A DNA stretch of 64,000 nucleotides from Arthrobacter crusticola. Its GTDB lineage: Bacteria > Actinomycetota > Actinomycetes > Actinomycetales > Micrococcaceae. Shown piece after piece: positions 55,176-64,000 of this stretch (position 1 is the first letter of the stretch; each line of letters starts with the position of its first letter). The notes under the pieces are model-generated. The model had not been told where the DNA came from and made no database searches. It saw only the letters and a program-made list of their open reading frames with translations. A program made the position numbers and the translations under genes. The stretch spans positions 62,001 through 126,000 of the forward strand of contig NZ_SMTK01000006.1 of assembly GCF_004357995.1 (NCBI RefSeq), written 5' to 3'.

Positions 55176-58100
55176 TCAGCGGACGATGGAGCGCAGCAGG
55201 CGCAGCGCCACCGAGAGCGAAGAGATATCGTCCTGTTCGAGGCGGTTGACCTCGTCGAACATGTTCCTGGCCCGTGCCAGCTGGTCGGCGTGCTGCGCCT
55301 CCCACTCATGCAGGCGGGCCATCGGCTCGCCTCCGGGGAGCCTGTCCGAGGCCTTGAGCACCGCGACGGTGATATCAGCGACGGTGGAGTAGAGGTCATC
55401 GCGCAGCGCCGCCCGGGCCAGCGCCTGCCACCTGTCCTTCCGGGGAAGGTGGGTGATGCGCTCCAGGAGATTGTCCACGTCGAAGTAGTCGTAGACGGCG
55501 TAGTACACGCGGGCGATATCCTCGACCGGTTCGTCGACCCGCCGGGTGCTGAAGGCGATGTCGAGGAGGGCGAAGGATTCGAACTGTTCGGCCCAGGTGG
55601 TGACGATGGACTCGGGCAACCCCCGCTCCTGCGCCACCGCCGTCCACTTCCGGACCCGCTCGAGGTCCCCGCCGCGCACGAAGGATGAGAGCCGGGACCG
55701 CAGCGGGTCCATGAGGGGTTTGAACGCCGCGATGCTTTCCTCGACCGGGGTGCCGGCTTCGACATGGTTCACGAACCAGCGGACGGCCCGGTCCAGCAGG
55801 CGCCGCAGATCCAGGTGGACCTCGCACCAGTGCTCGGTCGGGAAGTCGGCGGGCAGCGCCTCGAGCGCGGTGACGATCGAGTCGAGCTCGTAGATCTCGC
55901 GCAGCGCAACGAAGGCCCGGGCGACCGCGGATTCGGACACGGAGGTCTCCTCCATGACGCGGAAGGCGAAGGTGATTCCGCCCATGTTGACCATGTCGTT
56001 GGCGACGGTCGTTGCGATGATCTCCCGGCGCAGCGGGTGGGTGTCAAGCAGGTCGCCGAAGCGCTCCACCAGCTGGTGCGGGAAGTACCGGCGCAGGGTG
56101 CCGGCGAACCAGGGGTCGTCGGGCAGGTCGCTGCGGGTGAGCGCCTTGGCCAGTTCGATCTTCGCGTAGGCCGCAAGGACCGACAGCTCCGGGGAAGTCA
56201 GGCCCTTCCCGGTCTCAATCCGGGCCCGCAGCGCCTTGGTGGTGGGCAGGGCCTCGAGGCCCCGGTCCAGGTCCGCGTGCGCCTCAAGCCAGTCCATCAA
56301 CCGCTCGAAGCTGGGACTCCACTCGATGATCCGCTGCCGGTCGTTGAGCAGCAGCACGTTCTGGTCGATGTTGTCGCGCAGCACGAGCTCGCTGACCTCA
56401 TCGGTCATGGCGTGGAGGAACCCGGGGCGTTCCTCCGGCGTCATCCGGCCCAGCTTGACCATCCGGTCGACGAAGATCTTGATGTTGACCTCGTGGTCGG
56501 AGCAGTCGACGCCGGCGGAGTTGTCGATCGCGTCGGTGTTGAGCACCACGCCGTGCAGCGCGGCCTCGATCCGTCCGCGCTGGGTCATGCCGAGGTTCCC
56601 GCCCTCCCCGACGACCTTGACCCGCAGGTCGCTGCCGTTGATCCGGATCGCGTCGTTGGCGCGGTCCCCGACCTCGGCGTTGGTTTCGGCCGAGGACTTC
56701 ACATAGGTGCCGATGCCGCCGTTGTAGAGCAGGTCGACCGGTGCGCTGAGGATGGCCTTCAGGAGTTCGGGCGGGCTGAGGGTGGTCACGGAGTCTTCGA
56801 GGCCCAGAACGGCCCGGACCTGCGCCGAGACCGGAATCGACTTGGACTGCCGGGGGTAGATTCCGCCGCCCTCGCTGAGCAGGGAGGCGTTGTAGTCCTC
56901 CCAGCTGGAGCGCGGCAGCTCGAACAGCCGCCGGCGCTCGGCGTGGGAGGCCGCCGGGTCCGGGTTGGGGTCGAGGAAGATGTGCCGGTGGTCGAAGGCG
57001 GCCACGAGCTTGATGTGTTCGGAGAGCAGCATGCCGTTGCCGAACACGTCCCCGCTCATGTCGCCGACACCCACGACCGTGAAGTCCTGGGTCTGCGTGT
57101 CCAGGTCGAACTCGCTGAAGTGCCGCTTGACGGACTCCCAGGCACCGCGGGCGGTGATGCCCATCGCCTTGTGGTCGTAGCCCACCGAGCCGCCCGATGC
57201 GAAGGCGTCGCCGAGCCAGAAGCCGTATTCCGCCGACAGCCCGTTGGCGATGTCGGAGAAGGACGCGGTGCCCTTGTCCGCCGCGACGACCAGGTAGGAG
57301 TCGTCGCCGTCATGGCGCACCACCCGTTCGGGCGTGACTACCGTTTCCCGTCCGTCGACGGTGACCAGGTTGTCGGTGATGTCCAGCAGGGCGCGGATGA
57401 AGGTGCGGTAGCTCTCCGTGCCCTCGGACAGCCACGCCGCCCTGTCTACCGTGGGATCGGGAAGCTGCTTGGGGAAGAACCCGCCCTTGGCCCCGGTGGG
57501 CACGATGACGGCGTTTTTGACGGTCTGAGCCTTCACCAGGCCCAGCACCTCGGTGCGGAAGTCCTCGCGGCGGTCCGACCAGCGCAGCCCGCCGCGGGCG
57601 ATCTCGCCGAAGCGCAGGTGGACACCCTCGACCTGGGGCGAGTACACCCAGATCTCGAACTTGGGCCGCGGGAACGGCGCCCCCTCGATCGAGGGGGTGT
57701 CGAGCTTGAAGCTGACGTGCCGCTTGTTCTGGAAGTAGTTCGTGCGCAGGGTCGCGTCGATGAGGTTGGCGTAGGAGCGCAGCACGCGGTCGGCGTCGAG
57801 GGTCACGACCCGTTCCAGTCCCGCGGCGAGGTCGGCGCGGGCGGCCTCGGCCGCGGTCTCCCGGTCGGAGGCCAGGTCGGGGTCGAACCGTGCCTCGAAC
57901 AGCGCGACGAGCGCCCGGGCCACGCCGGCGTTGCGCAGCAGCGTATCGGCGACGAAGCCGTACGAGTTCGCATTGCCGATCTGGCGCATGTACTTGGCAT
58001 AGCTGCGCAGGATCAGCACCTGGCGCCAGCTGAAGTGCTCGCGCACCACCAGGCGGTCGAAGGTGTCCGACTCGCTGGCACCGACGACGGCGGCGGCGAA

Positions 58101-59993
58101 CGCCTCCTTGAGCAGGTCGGCCGCTTCAAGCGGGCTGATGCCGGCCGGATACCTCAGGCCCAGGTCGTACAGGAAGTACTGCTGGCCGTCGGCGCGTTCG
58201 ATTTCGAACGGCCGCTCGTCGAGGACCTCGAGGCCGAGGTTGTGCAGGAACGGCAGAATCTGTGTGAGGCTCTTCGGCTCCATCAGGTAGAGCTTGAGCC
58301 TTGCGTCCTCCTCGGCGCCGGGGCGCTGCGGGACGTAAACGTGCATGCCCGGCGCACCGGTGGAGCCATCGAGGGCCTCGAAGCGGCTGACGTCCTCGAG
58401 GGCATCCTCAACCTCGTAGTCGACCCGGTATCCCGCCGGGAATGCCTCCCCCCAAAGCTCGGACAGGCGCTCGGCTTCCTCCCGGTCGAAGCGGTCCCGC
58501 GCGACCTCGGCAATGCCTTCGGCCCAGGATCGGGCCGCCCGGACGAGCCGCTCCTCCAGCTCGGCGCTGTCGACCTGCTGAACCTCTCCGCCGCGGGCAA
58601 GCCGGATCCGGAAGAACAGCCTCGCCAGGGCCGATTCGCTCACGCGGGCCTCGAAGTCGATCGAGTCGGCGTGGAAGGTGGTGCGCAGCTCCTCCTCAAT
58701 CCGCAGCCGGACGCTGGTGGTGTAGCGGTCGCGGGGGAGGTAGACCAGCGCCGACATGAACCGCCCGTAGATGTCGGGGCGGAGGAACAGGCGGGTGCGG
58801 CGGCGCTCCTGGAGGCGCAGGATGCCCATAGCCGTGTTGACCAGGTCCTCGACTTCGATCTGGAACAGCTCGTCCCGCGGATAGGTTTCGGCGATCGAGA
58901 GCAAATCCTTGCCCGAGTGCGAGTCGGAGGGGAATCCGCAGAGCTGGAGCATCTCGGTGACCTTGTCCCGGACGATCGGCACGTTGCGCACGGAGCCCGT
59001 GTAGGCGCTGGTCGCGAACAGCCCGATGAAACGCCGTTCCCCGTTGACGTTGCCCTGCGCGTCAAAGCTCTTGATCCCGATGTAGTCGAGGTACGCGGCG
59101 CGGTGGACGGTGGAGCGTGAGTTTGCCTTGGTGATCACCAGGGCCCGCTTCTCACGGGCCTTAGCGCGGCCCGCCGAGGTGAGGTGCTGGATCCGCCGGT
59201 CCTCGTCGGTGTCGCGGAGCAGGCCGAGGCCGCTGCCCCGGCGGACGCAGAGGGCATCGAGGCCATCCTCAACGACGAGGTCGTATTCCTTGTAGCCGAG
59301 GAAGGTGAAATTCCCGTCATCGAGCCACCTCAGCAGTTCCTGTGCCTGGCGGAGGTCGGGGATGGAGGAGCCGCCCACGACCCCGTTCAGGGATTCGGCG
59401 ATGCTCTGGACCTGGGCGCGCATGGCGGGCCAGTCGTGCACCGCGGCCCGCACGTCGGCCAGGACCTTGTAAAGGCCGTCGATCAGGGCGCCGCGTGCCA
59501 CCTCGTCGGAAATCCGGCTGATTTCGATGGACATCCACGATTCGATCGAGGAGGCCCCGGGGATCAGGTGGGAGATATCGGGAAGCGCGGCCGTGTCTCC
59601 GCTTGAGGAGCCGGCGCTGGAGGGGACCCGCTGAAGGCCGTTGAGGACGTGGGACGCATCGTCGCGTGCCGCCACGAAGGTGGGATGGACCACCAGACGG
59701 ATGGCGCAGTCCTGCCGGACCAGTTCCGCGGTGACCGAATCGACAAGGAAGGGCATGTCATCGGTGACAATGGCGACGACGCTCACCTCGCCCTGGTCGA
59801 AGACATCGACCACCGGCTCTCCGGCCGCGCGCACCTCGGCAAGCCGGCGGTGGGTCAGCGCGCGGTCACGCAGCACTGAACCGCTGTAGGCTTCGGCGTC
59901 CTCCCCTGCGAGGTGTTCATAGTAGTGCTCAATGAAGTCCTCAAGCGACGTGTCTGAACTGGACTGATCCGTGACGCTGGATCCAGACGACAT
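55176..59993 (-). CDS. gdh: NAD-specific glutamate dehydrogenase, 180-kDa class
   Basis: The 1,605-residue enzyme oxidises glutamate to 2-oxoglutarate and ammonia. The N-terminal third carries ACT-like regulatory segments, and the catalytic region near residue 830 has GGLRWSDRREDFRTEVLGL, VKNAVIVPTGAKGGFFPK and later VVGVGDMSGDVFGNGML for NAD binding. Length is close to the usual 1,600 residues. ATG at 59993 has GGAGG 8 nt upstream. The pdtaS gene starts 13 bp after the stop, so the two may share a transcript. In mycobacteria this enzyme class is inhibited by the FHA protein GarA; no garA gene is seen here. Confidence 0.96.
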   Translation of the reverse strand: MSSGSSVTDQSSSDTSLEDFIEHYYEHLAGEDAEAYSGSVLRDRALTHRRLAEVRAAGEPVVDVFDQGEVSVVAIVTDDMPFLVDSVTAELVRQDCAIRLVVHPTFVAARDDASHVLNGLQRVPSSAGSSSGDTAALPDISHLIPGASSIESWMSIEISRISDEVARGALIDGLYKVLADVRAAVHDWPAMRAQVQSIAESLNGVVGGSSIPDLRQAQELLRWLDDGNFTFLGYKEYDLVVEDGLDALCVRRGSGLGLLRDTDEDRRIQHLTSAGRAKAREKRALVITKANSRSTVHRAAYLDYIGIKSFDAQGNVNGERRFIGLFATSAYTGSVRNVPIVRDKVTEMLQLCGFPSDSHSGKDLLSIAETYPRDELFQIEVEDLVNTAMGILRLQERRRTRLFLRPDIYGRFMSALVYLPRDRYTTSVRLRIEEELRTTFHADSIDFEARVSESALARLFFRIRLARGGEVQQVDSAELEERLVRAARSWAEGIAEVARDRFDREEAERLSELWGEAFPAGYRVDYEVEDALEDVSRFEALDGSTGAPGMHVYVPQRPGAEEDARLKLYLMEPKSLTQILPFLHNLGLEVLDERPFEIERADGQQYFLYDLGLRYPAGISPLEAADLLKEAFAAAVVGASESDTFDRLVVREHFSWRQVLILRSYAKYMRQIGNANSYGFVADTLLRNAGVARALVALFEARFDPDLASDRETAAEAARADLAAGLERVVTLDADRVLRSYANLIDATLRTNYFQNKRHVSFKLDTPSIEGAPFPRPKFEIWVYSPQVEGVHLRFGEIARGGLRWSDRREDFRTEVLGLVKAQTVKNAVIVPTGAKGGFFPKQLPDPTVDRAAWLSEGTESYRTFIRALLDITDNLVTVDGRETVVTPERVVRHDGDDSYLVVAADKGTASFSDIANGLSAEYGFWLGDAFASGGSVGYDHKAMGITARGAWESVKRHFSEFDLDTQTQDFTVVGVGDMSGDVFGNGMLLSEHIKLVAAFDHRHIFLDPNPDPAASHAERRRLFELPRSSWEDYNASLLSEGGGIYPRQSKSIPVSAQVRAVLGLEDSVTTLSPPELLKAILSAPVDLLYNGGIGTYVKSSAETNAEVGDRANDAIRINGSDLRVKVVGEGGNLGMTQRGRIEAALHGVVLNTDAIDNSAGVDCSDHEVNIKIFVDRMVKLGRMTPEERPGFLHAMTDEVSELVLRDNIDQNVLLLNDRQRIIEWSPSFERLMDWLEAHADLDRGLEALPTTKALRARIETGKGLTSPELSVLAAYAKIELAKALTRSDLPDDPWFAGTLRRYFPHQLVERFGDLLDTHPLRREIIATTVANDMVNMGGITFAFRVMEETSVSESAVARAFVALREIYELDSIVTALEALPADFPTEHWCEVHLDLRRLLDRAVRWFVNHVEAGTPVEESIAAFKPLMDPLRSRLSSFVRGGDLERVRKWTAVAQERGLPESIVTTWAEQFESFALLDIAFSTRRVDEPVEDIARVYYAVYDYFDVDNLLERITHLPRKDRWQALARAALRDDLYSTVADITVAVLKASDRLPGGEPMARLHEWEAQHADQLARARNMFDEVNRLEQDDISSLSVALRLLRSIVR

Positions 59994-60040
59994 GAAAAAC
60001 GCCTCCGTAACGAGATGAAAGACCGCTCCCTTGCGGCCCC

Positions 60041-61387
60041 TTACCTTGGAAGCCTAACGGGCATCCACGAAAACTTCACTTCGTTGGAGCTCCATCCAAT
60101 GCGGCGGCGCTGACGTTGTTCAACCGTCACATCGACGAGACCTGCGATCGCCCTGCGCAGGGCCGAGGACGGGGCTGCTTCGGCGAGCACCGAGCCCGCC
60201 AGCAGTGCCTCGTCCGCCGCCGGGAAGTCGGCGGGAAGGAAGTCCGAAATGGCCGTCCCTGGTCCGAACCGCTCCCAGGCTTCCCTCAGCTGGTCCTCCG
60301 GCGAGCGCCCGACGGAAGCGGCACGGACCTTGTTGAGCACCACCCTCGGCTCGGCCGAGGGCACCGCCTCGGCGAGGACGGTCAGCGAGCGCACGAGGCG
60401 CGGGACGCCGACGGCGTCGGCGGCACCGACCGCAATGACGGAGTCGGCCAGTTCAAGGCAGCGCAGCGCCGCCCCGTTGCGGCGGGGAGCGGCGGTGTCG
60501 AAGCTGAGCTCCTCATCGGCTTCGAGGCAGAACCCGCAGTCGACGATGGTCACGGCAGCGCACGCGCGGGCGCACTCGAGGACCCGGGCGAGGGCAGCGG
60601 GCCGCACCTCGGGCCACCGGTCTGGGCGGGTCAGGCCGGTGAGGACCCCCAGCCTGCCGCCGCCGACGGCGACGGTTGAGGCCACCCGGCGGAGCCCGGC
60701 CGGGTCGAGAGTCCCCTGGTCGGCCAGCCGGCAGGCCTGGGCGAGTCCGGCGGCCTCGTCAAGCAGGCCGAGGAACGCCGCCACGCTGGCCCCGTAGGTG
60801 TCGGCATCCACCAGCAGGACCGGAGACCCGGCAGCGGCCAGTTCCGCCGCCATGTTCACGGCCACCGTGGTGCGCCCCGGCGCACCGGTCGGCCCCCACA
60901 CCGCGGTGATGGTGCCGCCGCCGCGCCCGCCGGGAGGCGGCTCCGCGGCGTCTTCGAGGGGCGGCAGGGCGGCAGCCGGGTCGGCGTAGGCGCTGGTGCC
61001 CGCACGGGAGCCCGGACTCCGTTCGGCCCCGGCCAGGCTTTCCACGGCCGCCGCGACGAGTTCGGCCAGGGGGCCGGCCGCGATTCCGGGAGGGGCCCGG
61101 CGTACCCCGGGTACCCCGGCCCCGGCGGCCGAGTCGTCCTCTCCTGCCAGCAGCACGACGGCGATCCCGGTGTCCCGCAGTCGCTCCAGGAGTGATACCG
61201 TCAGCCCGCCGGTTCCGGGTGAGAGGATGGCCGCGCGGGCCAGTCCGGCCTGGCCGGCCGCCAGCAGTTCGGGCATGCCCTCGCAGCGGCGCACGACGGT
61301 TACCGGGCCGTGGAGCTTTTCCAGGCCGGGAACGTACTCCCCCGCGGCCGGCCCCACGGTGACCACGGGGATGACCGGGCCGCTCAC
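60041..61387 (-). CDS. CpaE/TadZ-like P-loop ATPase with altered Walker A
   Basis: The 448-residue protein has an N-terminal receiver-like domain (about 1-125), an Ala/Gly/Pro-rich linker, and a MinD/ParA-type domain from about 160. Its deviant Walker A reads GPTGAPGRTTVAVNMA, with arginine where lysine is expected, followed by VLLVDADTYGASVAAFLGL. This is the CpaE/TadZ layout of Tad pilus localisation proteins. GTG at 61387 overlaps the SAF-domain stop (GTGA). Substrate binding may be retained with reduced hydrolysis. Confidence 0.78.
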   Translation of the reverse strand: MSGPVIPVVTVGPAAGEYVPGLEKLHGPVTVVRRCEGMPELLAAGQAGLARAAILSPGTGGLTVSLLERLRDTGIAVVLLAGEDDSAAGAGVPGVRRAPPGIAAGPLAELVAAAVESLAGAERSPGSRAGTSAYADPAAALPPLEDAAEPPPGGRGGGTITAVWGPTGAPGRTTVAVNMAAELAAAGSPVLLVDADTYGASVAAFLGLLDEAAGLAQACRLADQGTLDPAGLRRVASTVAVGGGRLGVLTGLTRPDRWPEVRPAALARVLECARACAAVTIVDCGFCLEADEELSFDTAAPRRNGAALRCLELADSVIAVGAADAVGVPRLVRSLTVLAEAVPSAEPRVVLNKVRAASVGRSPEDQLREAWERFGPGTAISDFLPADFPAADEALLAGSVLAEAAPSSALRRAIAGLVDVTVEQRQRRRIGWSSNEVKFSWMPVRLPR

Positions 61388-62052
61388 GGACCACCCCGCG
61401 GGTTCAGCACCACGGCGATCTTCGCGTCATTCGACAGGGCGTTGAGCAGGGCCGGCATTGTCTCGTCGGCCACCAGCACGTAGACCCGGGACCGGGAGTC
61501 CGTTCCCAGGGCCGATTCCCTGACCGTGATCTCGGAGACCTCGGCGCCCTCAAGCAGGAGCCGGGGCTGCTCGAACCGGGTGCCCTGCCCGGTGGCCGCC
61601 TCCGGCAGCGCGACCCAGACATCAACCCTCACCCCGGGTTCAGTGCCGGCGGGGAGGGGGTCCTCAATGGGCAGCCCCACCGGCTTCCGGTCCAGCTCGT
61701 CCGGGCGGCCGACGGCGGCGGCCGGAACAAGTTCTCCCGGACGGACGAGGCGGGTCACCACCGCGTCCTCCGGCAGACCGGAGGAGGCCCGCAGATACTT
61801 CTTCTCCGAGCCGCCCAGCCGGACGGCGACCTTGGTGAGGTCACCGGACTCCAGGCGCGCACCGACGGGCAGCTCTGTGCGGGCGGCAAGGACATCGGTG
61901 GTCCGGTCGAGGCTGCCGACCAGGGCAGTGACTCCTGCGGTGGAGGCCAGTACGAGCAGCAGCCCGATGATGAGCCTTGGATCCCGCCAGGACGGCCTGC
62001 CGATCCGCGGCGCGGTGGGGTTCCGGTCCGTCCGGCTCGCGTTACCGCTCAT
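61384..62052 (-). CDS. SAF-domain protein, CpaB/RcpC-like
   Basis: The 222-residue protein has a basic cytoplasmic tail, one membrane helix (LIIGLLLVLASTAGVTALVG, about 31-50), then an exported SAF domain (LAARTELPVGARLESGDLTKVAVR, VVTRLVRPGELVPAAAVG). This is the arrangement of CpaB/RcpC, which supports Tad pilus assembly outside the membrane. ATG at 62052 follows GGAGG by 7 nt; the frame runs on to 62181 but without support. It is coupled to the CpaE-like gene. Confidence 0.82.
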   Translation of the reverse strand: MSGNASRTDRNPTAPRIGRPSWRDPRLIIGLLLVLASTAGVTALVGSLDRTTDVLAARTELPVGARLESGDLTKVAVRLGGSEKKYLRASSGLPEDAVVTRLVRPGELVPAAAVGRPDELDRKPVGLPIEDPLPAGTEPGVRVDVWVALPEAATGQGTRFEQPRLLLEGAEVSEITVRESALGTDSRSRVYVLVADETMPALLNALSNDAKIAVVLNPRGGP

Positions 62053-62293
62053 GGAGCTTCCTCCGCACGCTTCGGAACACTCTTCGGCACCCGTGGATGG
62101 ACACCGGCACTCCTGCCATTGTTGTGCAGGTGGCACACAAAATAAACAGAAGGTTTTGTGCGTGCCCGAATCTGTGGACAACGGGCACCCCCGCGGCCGG
62201 GGAGTGACAGAATTGAGGCACGTCCAGCCGGGTGCTTACGGGTGGCACCAAGCGTTCGTGGAGCAAAGCCACGGCTGAGGAAGAGGTGTTCGT

Positions 62294-62521
62294 GTGGCTG
62301 AGAAGCGGTTCCTGACCCTCGCCGATGTTGCGGAGGTGCTCAATATCAGCTCCTCCCAGACCTACGCCCTGGTTCGATCAGGGGAGCTTCCTGCGATCCA
62401 GGTCGGGGGACGCGGTCAATGGCGGGTTGAGGCACGGGTCCTCGAGGACTACATCGCCGATGCCTACCGTAGGTCCGCGGCCTCCCTGCGCGGAAGCGCC
62501 GACCCGGTCAACAACGCCTGA
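62294..62521 (+). CDS. Excisionase/BldC-type helix-turn-helix protein
   Basis: The 75-residue DNA-binding protein has a MerR/excisionase-like winged helix-turn-helix (LTLADVAEVLNISSSQTYALVRSGELPAIQVGGRGQWRVEARVLEDYI). It is similar in size and fold to BldC-type developmental regulators. No integrase, phage gene or attachment site lies near, so I read it as a regulator and not a recombination factor. It is divergent from the SAF/CpaE pair by 241 bp and could control it. GTG at 62294 has AGAGG upstream. Confidence 0.8.
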   Translation: MAEKRFLTLADVAEVLNISSSQTYALVRSGELPAIQVGGRGQWRVEARVLEDYIADAYRRSAASLRGSADPVNNA

Positions 62522-62533
62522 GCGTCAACGGCG

Positions 62534-63085
62534 TCAGGGGTGGGAGGCCACCGCGGCGACCGCGGCGAAGGGCAGCGCCACCACTGCCCGGACATTGGCC
62601 GCCCTGCGGTACTCGCCCGGGGGGACGAGGGCCACCTCGAGGAAGTCGGCCCCGACCCGGTCCAGCGTGCCCTCTGAAACCGTCGCCGGTGACCCCGCGT
62701 AAACGCTGACGTGGACCCGGTCCCGGGCCAGCGCCCGGTAGGCCGAGGCGAGGCCCAGTCGGGCGTGGATCCCTGCCGGGCGCGGGCCCACGGCGCGTCC
62801 AAGGCCTTCGATGCTCAGGATCGCGGCAAAGGGCACCAGGACGGACCGCTGCCCCTCCGTGAGCACAAGCCACTCGGCGCCGACGTAGGCCAGCCTGCCG
62901 GAAAAACCCTGCCCGTTCCCGGTCCGGACCTTCAGTGCCTGCGCTAAGGAGCCGGCCAGCCGGTCCACGAGGGCCACCCGCGCCTGCTCCACCCTGAGGA
63001 GGTCCGTCGCCGCCGCTTCGTCCGAGGCCGCCCGCGCAGCCGCCAGCTGGGCCTCGAGATCACCAAACAGGGCTTCCCACCGCAT
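62534..63085 (-). CDS. Hypothetical protein, 183 residues
   Basis: The protein begins MRWEALFGDLEAQLAAARAA, a helical heptad-like stretch (about 1-60), followed by a beta-rich part with GRLAYVGAEWLVLTEGQRSVLVPFAAILSIEGLG that resembles a small RNA- or ligand-binding barrel. I do not recognise a family. No signal or membrane segment. ATG at 63085 was chosen because the helix begins there; the frame is open to 63169. It converges on the helix-turn-helix gene with a 12-bp gap. Confidence 0.7.
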   Translation of the reverse strand: MRWEALFGDLEAQLAAARAASDEAAATDLLRVEQARVALVDRLAGSLAQALKVRTGNGQGFSGRLAYVGAEWLVLTEGQRSVLVPFAAILSIEGLGRAVGPRPAGIHARLGLASAYRALARDRVHVSVYAGSPATVSEGTLDRVGADFLEVALVPPGEYRRAANVRAVVALPFAAVAAVASHP

Positions 63086-63196
63086 GGTCCAACGGTAGGG
63101 AAGCGGGTAGAGGGGGTCAACCAATTCGAGTAGTACCAAACGTGGACAAATGGAATTAAACGCGCTCAAACTTGTTCAAACGCAAGGGAGCGCAGC

Positions 63197-63958
63197 ATGG
63201 AAAGGTGTTCGGCGGTTCTCTACCCGGCGGTCCTCCTCGGCCTCGGGACAGTTCTCGTCCTCTCGGGCGTGGGACTCACCTCCGGCGGCTGGCGCGCACC
63301 GGAGGCCGGTATCGGCGCCGCGGTAGCCGTCGCCGGCCTGGTTGTCCTGCTTTGGTGGACGGGAACCCTGGCGCTCGCGCTCGGCGCGGAGATCCTCGAA
63401 CGCAGCGGCCGCGCCGCCGCCTCCTCCGGAATGGCGGCCCTCGTCCCGGCCTTCATGCGCCGGCTGGCCGCTGCGCTGCTCGGGGCGACTCTCCTGGCCG
63501 CACCCTGCGCAGCCTCGGCACCGCCGGCAGCGCCGGTACCTGCCGCGGCCGCGGTGCCGGCGGTTGCGGCTCCGGCAGTCACGGCTCCGGCAGTCAGGCT
63601 GCCCGCGGTGTCAGCCGACCGCCGTGAGGACCCTCAGCCCGGGCAGTCCCACCCTTCCGGCCGGGAACCGCGGGTCAGCCCGCACTGGAAACCTCTGCCG
63701 CTCCCCTGCGATCCCGGTCTGCTGGCCCGGCCGCCGCGCCAGCAGGGCCCGGCTCAGGTTGAAGATCCGCCCGGGGTGGTTGTCCACAGTGGTGACTCGC
63801 TGTGGTCGATCGCCGCGGCGCGGCTGGGTCCCCTCGCTACGGACGCCGAGATCGCGGCAAGCTGGCCGCGCTGGTACGCGAGGAACGCCTCCCTGATCGG
63901 CCAGGACCCCGACCTGCTGACGCCGGGCCAGACACTTGCTCCACCGGATCCGCCCTGA
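63197..63958 (+). CDS. LysM-domain membrane protein
   Basis: The 253-residue protein has two N-terminal membrane helices (about 7-30 and 38-62), a third hydrophobic stretch (about 90-110), a long Ala/Pro-rich linker and a C-terminal LysM domain (about 196-250: VVVHSGDSLWSIAAARLG, then LLTPGQTL). LysM binds N-acetylglucosamine in peptidoglycan, so the protein should be membrane-held with its domain in the wall. GGGAG lies 6 nt before the ATG. No catalytic domain is present. Confidence 0.82.
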   Translation: MERCSAVLYPAVLLGLGTVLVLSGVGLTSGGWRAPEAGIGAAVAVAGLVVLLWWTGTLALALGAEILERSGRAAASSGMAALVPAFMRRLAAALLGATLLAAPCAASAPPAAPVPAAAAVPAVAAPAVTAPAVRLPAVSADRREDPQPGQSHPSGREPRVSPHWKPLPLPCDPGLLARPPRQQGPAQVEDPPGVVVHSGDSLWSIAAARLGPLATDAEIAASWPRWYARNASLIGQDPDLLTPGQTLAPPDPP

Positions 63959-64000
63959 GAGTCCCAGCCTGCAGCAGGACCGAACCTCCGACCCAGAGAA

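Noticed and set aside
55764-59120. A very long open frame (over 1,100 codons) on the plus strand opposite the glutamate dehydrogenase gene
   Set aside because: It is a high-GC antisense shadow: no ribosome binding site, no domains, and composition typical of reversed coding sequence. The sense gene has full family motifs.
62294-62521. Phage excisionase marking a prophage or integrative element
   Set aside because: No integrase, attachment repeats or phage genes are nearby; such helix-turn-helix proteins are also common chromosomal regulators of BldC type.

Overview
The window is high-GC DNA from an actinobacterium, most likely of the Micrococcaceae (Arthrobacter-like). The evidence is the gene content: prfB-ftsE-ftsX, whiB1 next to a PdtaS-type kinase, a 180-kDa-class NAD-glutamate dehydrogenase, a Nei2-type glycosylase and an actinobacterial Tad locus, together with frequent GTG starts and 4-bp ATGA/GTGA gene overlaps. 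I found no rRNA, tRNA, CRISPR array, transposase or integrase.

Layout. 0-3.1 kb: ftsX, ftsE and prfB on the minus strand. 3.4-15.5 kb: ordinary chromosomal genes, including a small exported protein, a GlxA-type regulator with a CaiB-like CoA transferase, an FtsW/RodA-family paralogue, an amino acid permease with a saccharopine-reductase-like enzyme, a Nei-type glycosylase, an MFS/HxlR pair and a cupin. 15.7-28.6 kb: a Tad/Flp pilus cluster (tadA, tadB, tadC, a pilin-like gene, two TadE-like genes, one Rv3654c-like gene) flanked by three secreted proteins with FG-GAP/VCBS repeat tails. These are a GH25-like protein on one side, and a metzincin protease and a GH25 lysozyme in tandem on the other. 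The tails of the last two are copies of one 1,625-bp DNA module that look identical.

28.6-48.5 kb is a surface-polysaccharide island. Ten genes on the minus strand, from glf to a terminator at 28.6 kb, encode UDP-galactofuranose synthesis, a GlfT2-like galactofuranosyltransferase, a Wzm/Wzt exporter, a polytopic membrane protein, a lipid-sugar glycosyltransferase with a DUF2304 partner, a second ABC transporter and two glycosyltransferases. To the right, five enzymes match the WbpA-WbpB-WbpE-WbpD-WbpI route to UDP-2,3-diacetamido-2,3-dideoxy-mannuronic acid, with two more glycosyltransferases. Together the island looks able to make and export a polymer containing galactofuranose and a diacetamido-uronic acid.

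48.7-64 kb: an orphan EssC/EccC-like FHA-FtsK ATPase, a small membrane protein, whiB1, pdtaS, the glutamate dehydrogenase, then a CpaE-like ATPase and a CpaB/SAF-domain protein. The last two are classes of gene normally found inside Tad loci, but here they lie about 38 kb from tadA. They are followed by a BldC/excisionase-like DNA-binding protein, an unknown gene and a LysM protein.

The most notable features are the catalytic heads sharing a duplicated tail around the Tad machinery, the complete diacetamido-uronate pathway beside a galactan exporter, and the split Tad gene set. All function calls come from reading motifs and context; no database search was run.
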